Below, piece by piece: positions 57,674 through 64,000 of a stretch of DNA of 64,000 bases; position 1 is the first letter of the stretch; the number at the start of each line of letters is the position of its first letter. The translations under genes and the position numbers were made by a program. This stretch comes from Clostridium omnivorum (lineage in GTDB: Bacteria; Bacillota; Clostridia; Clostridiales; Clostridiaceae), in the NCBI RefSeq assembly GCF_026012015.1, contig NZ_BRXR01000001.1, forward strand, positions 1,334,001 through 1,398,000. Reading direction: 5' to 3'. The notes beneath the pieces were generated by a model. That model made no database searches and was not told the DNA's origin. It saw nothing but the letters and a program-made list of their open reading frames with translations.

Positions 57674-58738
57674 TTATAGAACCTTATCTATCATAATCTG
57701 TTCTCTTAATCTTCTTAGCCCATTCTTAATGGCTCTTGCTCTTGCATCCCCTATACCTTCAACCTTGTCTAACTGTTCATAGGATGCCTCCATTACTGCC
57801 TTTAGCTCTTTAAAATTCTTAACTAAATTTTCAATAACACTAGATGGTATTCGAGGTATCTTATTAAGCATTCGATAGCCTCTGGGTGAAATAAGTGTAT
57901 CTACTAAAGGAACTCCAGGATAGCCCAAGAGCTTTGAAAGGGTTTCTAGGTCAAGCAGTTGTTCTGAGTCTAAATTCTGGATTTGTTTATATATTTCATT
58001 ATAATCTAGATTATGCTGGCAGTAATCCCTTATAAGGAATATTTCATCCTGCTCAACAAACTTCACTAGTTCATTTAGCTGCATAGAAATAAGCCTTCCC
58101 TCATTTCCAAGCTCATATATATACCTTTCAATTTCCGCAACAATCCTCATAACCATTTCTGTTCTCTGTATTGCAGTTAGCACATCAAATAGTGCAGCTA
58201 TGTCCTGAAATTCAAGCATATTAAGGTTACTTACAACCCTATCCAATACTACAACATATTTTTCAAGAGTTTGAAGAGCTTGATTAGCTTTGCCTAGAAT
58301 TACACTGCTATCCTTTAAAATATATTTTGTGCTCCCTTTATATATTGTAATAATATTTCTTCTTTGTGATATTGCAACAACAATTGATCCTGTTTGTTTA
58401 GCAACCCTATCCGCAGTCCTATGACGTGTACCTGTTTCAAAGGTTGGAATGCTGGAGTCAGGAACAAGCTGAGTATTTGCAAATAAAATTCTTTTAAAAT
58501 CGCTGCTTATAACTATTGCTCCATCCATTTTAGCTAGTTCATATATATAAGAAGGACTATACTCAGAATTTATAGCAAACCCTCCATCTACTAGTTTAAG
58601 AATTTGCTCACTATCTCCCAGTACTATAAGACCTCCAGTTTTTGCCCTAAGTACATTTTCAAGGCCTTCTCTTAATGGAGTGCCTGGAGCCATAATTTTT
58701 AGTATTCCTATAAGTTCTTTATCCTTTTCTAACCTCAC
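57674..58738 (-). CDS. disA: DNA-integrity-scanning diadenylate cyclase DisA
   Basis: This 354-residue enzyme makes cyclic di-AMP from two ATP and pauses at branched DNA. The N-terminal DAC domain keeps the catalytic DGA ([16 protein letters not shown]) and RHR ([17 protein letters not shown]). A helical spine follows, and the C-terminal helix-hairpin-helix DNA-binding domain contains [19 protein letters not shown]. The GTG at 58738 lies behind AGGGTGAT and gives [13 protein letters not shown]. It follows radA closely, the standard Firmicute pair linking DNA repair and sporulation control. Confidence 0.97.
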   Translation of the reverse strand: MRLEKDKELIGILKIMAPGTPLREGLENVLRAKTGGLIVLGDSEQILKLVDGGFAINSEYSPSYIYELAKMDGAIVISSDFKRILFANTQLVPDSSIPTFETGTRHRTADRVAKQTGSIVVAISQRRNIITIYKGSTKYILKDSSVILGKANQALQTLEKYVVVLDRVVSNLNMLEFQDIAALFDVLTAIQRTEMVMRIVAEIERYIYELGNEGRLISMQLNELVKFVEQDEIFLIRDYCQHNLDYNEIYKQIQNLDSEQLLDLETLSKLLGYPGVPLVDTLISPRGYRMLNKIPRIPSSVIENLVKNFKELKAVMEASYEQLDKVEGIGDARARAIKNGLRRLREQIMIDKVL

Positions 58739-58753
58739 AATTATCACCCTATA

Positions 58754-60109
58754 CTAAAAAACTTTATTAATTGCCTCCCTTAAGGAAGATACAAGAACAA
58801 CATTACAATCTTTTGACTGAATTTTTTCTTTATTTCTATATGGTATAACTACATTTTTAAAGCCCATTTTGTTTCCTTCATTCACTAACCTGTCACAATA
58901 AGATATAGGCCTCACTTCTCCAGTTAACCCTACTTCTCCTATAATAAGAGCCTTTTCAAGATTTATCTCTTTGCCCTTAACACTTGAAACAAGCGCCAAA
59001 GCTAATCCTAAATCTGCATAGGTTCCATCTATATTAAGGCCTCCTACTACATTTACATATACATCACAATTATAAAAAGGAATTCTAAGCTTCTTTTCTA
59101 AAACCGCTAAAATTAGATTTAATCTTGAAGAATCTACCCCAACTGCAGTCCTTCTAGGCATTACAGCCTTAGTTTCACTAACTAAAGCCTGGATTTCAAC
59201 CAATATTGGCCTAGTTCCCTCCATAATACCTATTACAGCAGCCCCCTCCTGCTTGAAGCTTGTTTCTTCAAGGAATACTCTCGAGGGGTCAGAAATCTCT
59301 ACAAGTCCTTGCTGCTGCATTTCAAAAACTCCTATTTCACTAGTAGTTCCAAAACGATTTTTTACAGTTCTTAGCACCCTAAAATCCTGAGTTCTTTCTC
59401 CCTCAAAATGGAGCACAGTATCCACCATATGCTCAAGCACCCTTGGACCCGCTAGTTCCCCCTGTTTCGTCACATGCGCCACAATAAAAAATGGAACATT
59501 TCTTGTCTTTGACATTCTCATAAGATCATTAGAGCATTCTCTTACCTGTGAGACGCTTCCTGGTGCTGATGTTATGGAGGATTTATACAATGTCTGTATA
59601 GAATCCACTATTACAAATATAGGTTCTATATCGTTAATATGCTTTTCTATAAGTTCTACATTAGTTTCAGAAACAATATAGAGTTCAGGAGAAACAGCTT
59701 CTAGTCTATCTCCTCTCATCTTAATCTGTTCTTCTGATTCTTCTCCAGAAACATACAAAACTTTTCCAAACTTATTAGCAATATTATTTGCAGTCTGAAG
59801 CAGCAGAGTAGACTTTCCTATACCTGGGTCCCCAGAAATTAATGTAAGTGAACCCCTTACAAGTCCTCCACCTAATACTCTATTTAATTCAGCTATACCT
59901 GTATCTAATCTTTCATATTCACCGGATTTTATGTTAACTATGCTTCTCGGAGTATTACCTGCACTTATTGTAACAGCCCTCTTAAAGGTCTCAACCTTTT
60001 CTTCCTCCACCATACTATTCCAAGTGCCGCATCCGGGACACTTACCAAGCCACTTTGGGCTTTCATAGCCACACTCCTGACACGAAAAAAAAGTCTTACT
60101 TTTCCCCAT
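58754..60109 (-). CDS. radA: DNA repair protein RadA
   Basis: This 451-residue RecA-like helicase promotes branch migration in recombination. A four-cysteine zinc finger (CQECGYESPKWLGKCPGCGT) lies at the N terminus. The Walker A motif is GDPGIGKST. The RadA-specific KNRFGTTSEIGVF follows, and a Lon-like C-terminal domain with GLNIDGTYADLGLALALVSS ends the protein. The ATG at 60109 follows AGGGTGAT. It is cotranscribed with disA, 15 bases downstream. Confidence 0.98.
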   Translation of the reverse strand: MGKSKTFFSCQECGYESPKWLGKCPGCGTWNSMVEEEKVETFKRAVTISAGNTPRSIVNIKSGEYERLDTGIAELNRVLGGGLVRGSLTLISGDPGIGKSTLLLQTANNIANKFGKVLYVSGEESEEQIKMRGDRLEAVSPELYIVSETNVELIEKHINDIEPIFVIVDSIQTLYKSSITSAPGSVSQVRECSNDLMRMSKTRNVPFFIVAHVTKQGELAGPRVLEHMVDTVLHFEGERTQDFRVLRTVKNRFGTTSEIGVFEMQQQGLVEISDPSRVFLEETSFKQEGAAVIGIMEGTRPILVEIQALVSETKAVMPRRTAVGVDSSRLNLILAVLEKKLRIPFYNCDVYVNVVGGLNIDGTYADLGLALALVSSVKGKEINLEKALIIGEVGLTGEVRPISYCDRLVNEGNKMGFKNVVIPYRNKEKIQSKDCNVVLVSSLREAINKVF

Positions 60110-60145
60110 GGTCAATCACCCTTACTTTATTAATCTTGACTTACC

Positions 60146-60174
60146 ATTATACCTATATAACCTAAAATTATCAA
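60146..60174 (-). promoter_or_regulatory. Sigma-A promoter of radA-disA
   Basis: On the minus strand TTGATA (60169-60174) and TATAAT (60146-60151) are separated by 17 bp, about 37 bases upstream of radA. Confidence 0.8.
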
Positions 60175-60238
60175 TGTTTTTGTACATAATTATATATTTT
60201 CCTATTAATTGTACTATTAATCAGCTTTAAAATAAAAA

Positions 60239-60264
60239 CCTACAGTATTTTCAAATACTGTAGG
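60239..60264 (-). terminator. Terminator of nagR-nagB
   Basis: CCTACAGTATTT and its complement form a stem just past the nagB stop. On the minus strand it is followed by TTTTTATTTT. Confidence 0.85.
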
Positions 60265-60270
60265 CATCTA

Positions 60271-61035
60271 TTATAAGCTAATTGACTCTATGTTTCTAAT
60301 TGAATTTTTTTTTAAAAGGGATGCTGCTGCTTCATTAACTATTACTACTACATCTGAATGAACCTGTAATATGGAAGCAGGTATTTTTGTACTTATCTTT
60401 CCTTCAACAAGTTTTGCAATTATTGGTGCCTTTTTTTCTCCACTAGCTAAAAGTAATATTCTCTTTGCCTTCATTATTCCACCAAGGCCCATAGTAATAG
60501 CTTGAGTTGGTACTTCGTCTTTAGAATCAAAAAATCTTGAGTTTGCATTTATTGTATCTTCAGTAAGGTCTGTTAGATGAGTTCCCATGTATAAGAAGTC
60601 AGAAGGCTCGTTAAATCCAATATGACCATTATTGCCTATGCCCAATACCTGAAGATCAATACCTCCAGCTGCAGTTATTCTTTCATCATATGCTAAACAT
60701 TCTTCTTCAATATTTTCTGCAGTCCCATTTGGTACATAAGTATTAGCTTTATCAATATTTATATGATCAAATAATTTTGTATTCATAAAATATCTGTAGC
60801 TTTGTGGATGCTCACCCTTTAAACCTTTATATTCATCTAAATTAAAAGATTTAGTCTTTGAAAAGTCCACTTTATTTTCATTATATAACTCCACTAGTCT
60901 CTTATACATTCCTTCAGGTGTGCTTCCAGTAGCCAATCCAAGTATTGCTTGTGGCTTTTCACTAACAAGCTCTACTATTTGTTTAGCAGCTATATCACTT
61001 AATTCTTCATAATTTTTTGCAACTATTACCTTCAT
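60271..61035 (-). CDS. nagB: Glucosamine-6-phosphate deaminase
   Basis: This 254-residue enzyme converts glucosamine 6-phosphate to fructose 6-phosphate and ammonia, feeding amino sugars into glycolysis. Visible signatures are ILGLATGSTPEGMYK (substrate loop), SFNLDEYKGL and QVLGIGNNGHIGFNEPSD with the catalytic Asp/His. There is no C-terminal allosteric extension, as usual in Gram-positive NagB. It overlaps nagR by four bases (ATGA). nagA is not adjacent in this window. Confidence 0.97.
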   Translation of the reverse strand: MKVIVAKNYEELSDIAAKQIVELVSEKPQAILGLATGSTPEGMYKRLVELYNENKVDFSKTKSFNLDEYKGLKGEHPQSYRYFMNTKLFDHINIDKANTYVPNGTAENIEEECLAYDERITAAGGIDLQVLGIGNNGHIGFNEPSDFLYMGTHLTDLTEDTINANSRFFDSKDEVPTQAITMGLGGIMKAKRILLLASGEKKAPIIAKLVEGKISTKIPASILQVHSDVVVIVNEAAASLLKKNSIRNIESISL

Positions 61036-61757
61036 CTTATTTTTCCCTCTCTCCTATATATATTTACTTCTAAAACATATTTATCTGATCTATAAATTGA
61101 TTCTTCAATAAATAGCAGTTTTCCATCAGAAGTAAGATTCTTACTATAGCTTTTAATTAAAGGTACAGCTTCATTTACATTAAATAGCTTTTTATAACTA
61201 TCATCCATTATAATTGCTTGAAGAGCTGCCTCAGAATGATCTATTACATAACCAAAGGTCTTAAGTAATTCATAAAAAGATCCCTTTAAAAGTTCCATAT
61301 CCATATATCCGCAATAGTCACAAGGTATATGTATTATTTCATTAGCAATTACTTCCCCTTCAACTATTCTTAATCTATTTATTTTATATACCTCATCAAA
61401 AGGAAGTAATTCCTGCATGGACTCTGGAGTATGAATTCTTTCAAATTCCAATATACTCGTCTCAGATTCCCTACCGCTTTTCTTCACTATTTCTGAAAAG
61501 CTCATTATATCCCTTTGCTTTACCTTAGGCTCACATACAAAGGTTCCCTTACCCTTTTCTCTTACAAGTATTCCTTCTTGCACTAGTTCTCCCAAGGCCT
61601 GTCTTACAGTCATCCTGCTTACACCATAATTTTCGGAAAGCTCTCTTTCGCTATCTATACACTGTCCTACCTTCCATACTCCTATATTAATTTTATTTTT
61701 TATATCTTCTTTTAATTGATAATAAACTGGAATAGGGCTATTTTTATCAATAGTCAT
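61032..61757 (-). CDS. nagR: GntR-family regulator of amino-sugar use (NagR type)
   Basis: This 241-residue GntR/HutC-subfamily regulator has the winged helix (PVYYQLKEDIKNKINIGVW, then ERELSENYGVSRMTVRQALG and GKGTFVCEP). A UTRA effector domain of about 165 residues follows (YKINRLRIVEGEVIANEIIH). NagR/YvoA and DasR relatives bind dre sites and are released by amino-sugar phosphates. Coupling to nagB and a dre-like site in its own promoter support this name. Confidence 0.88.
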   Translation of the reverse strand: MTIDKNSPIPVYYQLKEDIKNKINIGVWKVGQCIDSERELSENYGVSRMTVRQALGELVQEGILVREKGKGTFVCEPKVKQRDIMSFSEIVKKSGRESETSILEFERIHTPESMQELLPFDEVYKINRLRIVEGEVIANEIIHIPCDYCGYMDMELLKGSFYELLKTFGYVIDHSEAALQAIIMDDSYKKLFNVNEAVPLIKSYSKNLTSDGKLLFIEESIYRSDKYVLEVNIYRREGKIR

Positions 61758-61779
61758 TATAAATCCACCTCAAATACAT

Positions 61780-61797
61780 AAAAGTTAATTAACTTTT
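61780..61797. promoter_or_regulatory. 18-bp perfect palindrome in the nagR leader
   Basis: AAAAGTTAATTAACTTTT is self-complementary throughout. It lies just downstream of the predicted start point and about 22 bases before the nagR ATG. It may be an operator or an RNA hairpin; AT-rich DNA makes chance possible. Confidence 0.35.
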
Positions 61798-61806
61798 CTT
61801 AAACAT

Positions 61807-61835
61807 ATTATAACCTATATACCTATAGATGTCTA
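61807..61835 (-). promoter_or_regulatory. Sigma-A promoter of nagR-nagB
   Basis: On the minus strand TAGACA (61830-61835) and TATAAT (61807-61812) are 17 bp apart. The -35 box lies inside the dre-like operator. Confidence 0.8.
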
Positions 61836-61842
61836 TACCAGT
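61827..61842 (-). promoter_or_regulatory. dre-like operator for the NagR/DasR-type regulator
   Basis: ACTGGTATAGACATCT on the minus strand matches 13 of 16 positions of the known DasR dre consensus ACTGGTCTAGACCACT. It overlaps the -35 box, so binding would block transcription. The consensus is recalled from the literature on Streptomyces DasR. Confidence 0.7.
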
Positions 61843-61882
61843 TTAAATTTATTTTTAATTTTCTTATATTAACTCTTGATCT

Positions 61883-61919
61883 AAAAAAAAGCGGCGCTTC
61901 ATACTTAAAGCGACGCTTT
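61883..61919 (-). terminator. Terminator of the penicillin-binding protein gene
   Basis: On the minus strand AAAGCGTCGCTTT and AAGCGCCGCTT form a stem with one mismatch, followed by eight T residues, nine bases after the gene's stop. Confidence 0.8.
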
Positions 61920-61927
61920 CATAATAT

Positions 61928-63961
61928 TTATTTCAAAAACTGCTGCATTACAGCTTGAACCTTAGGAACTGCATAATGGCTTCCACCTTTGTTCTTAACA
62001 TCTTCTATCATCATTAATACAACTAGATGTGGATTATTAACATCAAAAGCAACGAACCAACCATTTTCCTTTCCATTGGTATCATCTTGACTTTGCTTAA
62101 TTTCAGCGGTACCAGTTTTTCCTGCAATGGTTTTTCCTGGTATTTGAGCTTGATGCCCAGTACCACTTGGGTTTTCTATAACCTGTACTAAATCTTTTAC
62201 TATGATATCAGAATTTTCTTTAGAAATTACTTTATCTTTCCATATGGTTGGATTTTGTGCCTTATCTTTCATGTCCAATATTGGTGAAGGTACATACCCT
62301 CCATTAACAAGGGAACCATAGATTAGTGCTAGCTGTAATGGATTCATAGATACTTGAGCTTGCCCATACCCGCTATCTGCTAGTTGTATATCCTTATCTA
62401 AGGAAGTTCCTGAAGTCAGTTGTGAGGCTTTTAATGGATAAACAAAAGGTATCTTTTCACCAATTCCAAAATCAGCTGCACCTTTTGCAAAATCCTCCTT
62501 ACCTATAGCTAAAGCCGCCTGGGCAAAATATATATTGTCGGAGTGTATTAAAGCAGTACTTAAATCTACATTTGATACACTTTCGTCAACTCTAGTAACT
62601 GAATATTTTCCCCAAGAGGAATCCTTTTGCCAGCTCTTTCCCGTAATATTAACAGCCTTATTTGGATCTAGCTTTGAAGTTTTAAGGCCAATTGCTGCTG
62701 TAACTGGTTTAAAGGTGGAACCGGGAGCAAAGCTAGCCTCAAATCTGTTAGTCAGCGGCTTCTTAGGATTATTGTTTAAATCTCCCCACTGCTTATCAGT
62801 AAGTCCCATTAAAAATAGATTTGGATTATATGCTGGACTGCTTACCATTGCAAGTACTTCACCAGTAACAGGATGTACTGATACTGCAGTACCTGGTTCT
62901 CCATTTAATTGAGTATACAGTGCTTGCTGCATATCTATATCTATAGTTAAAGTAATATCTTCACCGTTCTTTGGCAACTTTTGAGCTAGTGTTTGTTTTT
63001 TATTTCCCTTACTGTCAGTAGTATAGACTATAGCTCCATTTTCGCCTTTTAACTTTTTTTCAAATACTTTTTCTAAACCATTCTTTCCAATTAAATCATC
63101 TTTTGTATATCCTTGATCCTTTACTTTTTCTAATTCTTCAGGAGTTATTGAGCCTACATAACCTATAAGATGAGCTGCTGCTTCATTATACGGATACGCC
63201 CTTTGACCCTTTTCTTGTGTAGTTACCCCTTTTATAGCTATTAATTTATTAAGTCTGTCTATATCATTCTTTGAAATAGCTGCTATAGGCACAAATACAC
63301 CTGGTTTTGCCCAGCTTACTGATATTTGTTTATGTATCTGGTCAGGAACTGCTCCTAATATATCCGCTACTTGCTTTTCAAATGCGGTTTTATCTCCTTG
63401 AATTTTTCCAGTATCAACTCCAATTGTCATTCCATTCACTGCAAGTCCTTTTCCATTTCTGTCTTTAATTTCTCCTCTCTTAGCTTTAAAGTTATCTTTT
63501 TCATATTTAACTTTATCTCCAGCTTCTAACTGAGGAAATATCATTTTTTCATTCCAAATTATATTCCACTTTTTGGTCTTACCTTCCTTTTCCTGTACAA
63601 GAGTAACTTCACTGGTAAACTGTATAGGTCCTGCTATTGAATCCATTGTAACAGCAAAAGGAAAATGAACTTTATTATCTTTGTCTGCACTAAATTTTTC
63701 AGGATAGGTTGGCTTTACGGAAAGCTTGTTTACATTTATGCCCTCATATATATTTTTATATCTATCCACAAAATCTTTTTCAGAAATATTCTTTTTTGAT
63801 TCCGCTGATAATCTTTTATACATTGCTGTAAAATCATTCTTCTGCCATTCAGCAATATATCCATCAAAGCTAACCTTAGGTGTCTCCGCCTTTTTGCAGG
63901 CTGCCAATGACAATGCCATAATTATAATAATTATATAAAGTATATACTTTTTTGTTTTCAT
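61928..63961 (-). CDS. Class B penicillin-binding protein, MecA-N type, lipoprotein
   Basis: This 677-residue cell-wall transpeptidase has a lipoprotein signal: hydrophobic residues 6-20 then LAAC with lipidated Cys22. A MecA-N (NTF2-like) domain follows, about residues 27-145. A PBP dimerisation domain holds RGEIKDRNGKGLAVNG near 162. The transpeptidase domain has STFK at 415-418 (catalytic S415), SDN at 474-476 and KTG at 615-617. The architecture resembles PBP3 of Bacillus and PBP2a of staphylococci, which can have low beta-lactam affinity; resistance cannot be judged from this. The ATG is preceded by GGGGTGATTTA. The promoter lies at or beyond the window end. Confidence 0.93.
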   Translation of the reverse strand: MKTKKYILYIIIIIMALSLAACKKAETPKVSFDGYIAEWQKNDFTAMYKRLSAESKKNISEKDFVDRYKNIYEGINVNKLSVKPTYPEKFSADKDNKVHFPFAVTMDSIAGPIQFTSEVTLVQEKEGKTKKWNIIWNEKMIFPQLEAGDKVKYEKDNFKAKRGEIKDRNGKGLAVNGMTIGVDTGKIQGDKTAFEKQVADILGAVPDQIHKQISVSWAKPGVFVPIAAISKNDIDRLNKLIAIKGVTTQEKGQRAYPYNEAAAHLIGYVGSITPEELEKVKDQGYTKDDLIGKNGLEKVFEKKLKGENGAIVYTTDSKGNKKQTLAQKLPKNGEDITLTIDIDMQQALYTQLNGEPGTAVSVHPVTGEVLAMVSSPAYNPNLFLMGLTDKQWGDLNNNPKKPLTNRFEASFAPGSTFKPVTAAIGLKTSKLDPNKAVNITGKSWQKDSSWGKYSVTRVDESVSNVDLSTALIHSDNIYFAQAALAIGKEDFAKGAADFGIGEKIPFVYPLKASQLTSGTSLDKDIQLADSGYGQAQVSMNPLQLALIYGSLVNGGYVPSPILDMKDKAQNPTIWKDKVISKENSDIIVKDLVQVIENPSGTGHQAQIPGKTIAGKTGTAEIKQSQDDTNGKENGWFVAFDVNNPHLVVLMMIEDVKNKGGSHYAVPKVQAVMQQFLK

Positions 63962-64000
63962 TAAATCACCCCATTCTTATCTTACTATAAAGAGTTTATC

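Overview
The window comes from a low-GC, anaerobic Firmicute, most likely Clostridium sensu stricto. The evidence is the strong Shine-Dalgarno sites matching AAGGAGGTGAT, frequent TTG and GTG starts, zinc-ribbon forms of L33, L36 and S14, a clostridial sigH/disA/cwlD set, and a coenzyme-B12 glutamate mutase cluster. That last feature points to a glutamate fermenter of the C. tetani / C. cochlearium / C. tetanomorphum type. The species cannot be fixed from the sequence. Nearly every gene lies on the minus strand, so transcription runs from high to low coordinates.

Region by region, 1-3200 holds a GntR regulator followed by glutamate mutase sigma (glmS), its companion ATPase-like protein (glmL) and the start of the epsilon subunit (glmE, cut by the window edge). 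At 3387-4187 is the cortex amidase cwlD. At 4339-9870 lies an accessory cassette between cwlD and the ribosomal operons: a short-chain dehydrogenase, a 937-residue fusion of a 2-enoate-reductase-type flavoenzyme with an acetoacetate-decarboxylase-like domain, and a divergently transcribed PucR/CdaR-type regulator. This cassette is the most unusual protein-coding content here.

From 9884 to 46040 is the main translation and transcription island: rplM-rpsI, truA, the ECF transporter module ecfA1-ecfA2-ecfT, the alpha/spc/S10 block (rplQ back to rpsJ, including secY, adk, map and infA), tuf copy 1, fusA, rpsG, rpsL, an L7Ae-type protein, rpoC, rpoB, rplL, rplJ, rplA, rplK, nusG, secE and rpmG. 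Near-consensus sigma-A promoters with 17-bp spacers mark the operon heads (10955, 30073, 35118, 42603, 43791, 46152), and several drive long structured leaders (L13, S10, L10). A second tuf with two tRNA genes follows at 46256-47695. It matches copy 1 over 1216 bp with one difference.

From 47764 to 64000 is the sigH-yacP-rlmB-thyX-mrnC-cysS block, proS with an unusual tandemly repeated structured leader, ispD, the PIN-TRAM protein yacL, a CarD-family regulator, a small unrecognised plus-strand gene, disA, radA, the amino-sugar pair nagR-nagB with a dre-like operator, and a MecA-type penicillin-binding lipoprotein.

The parts most worth following up are the OYE-decarboxylase fusion cassette, the two covarying GNRA-capped repeat units in front of proS, the structured S10-operon leader, and the tuf gene-conversion pair. 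No CRISPR array, insertion sequence, prophage or rRNA gene was seen.
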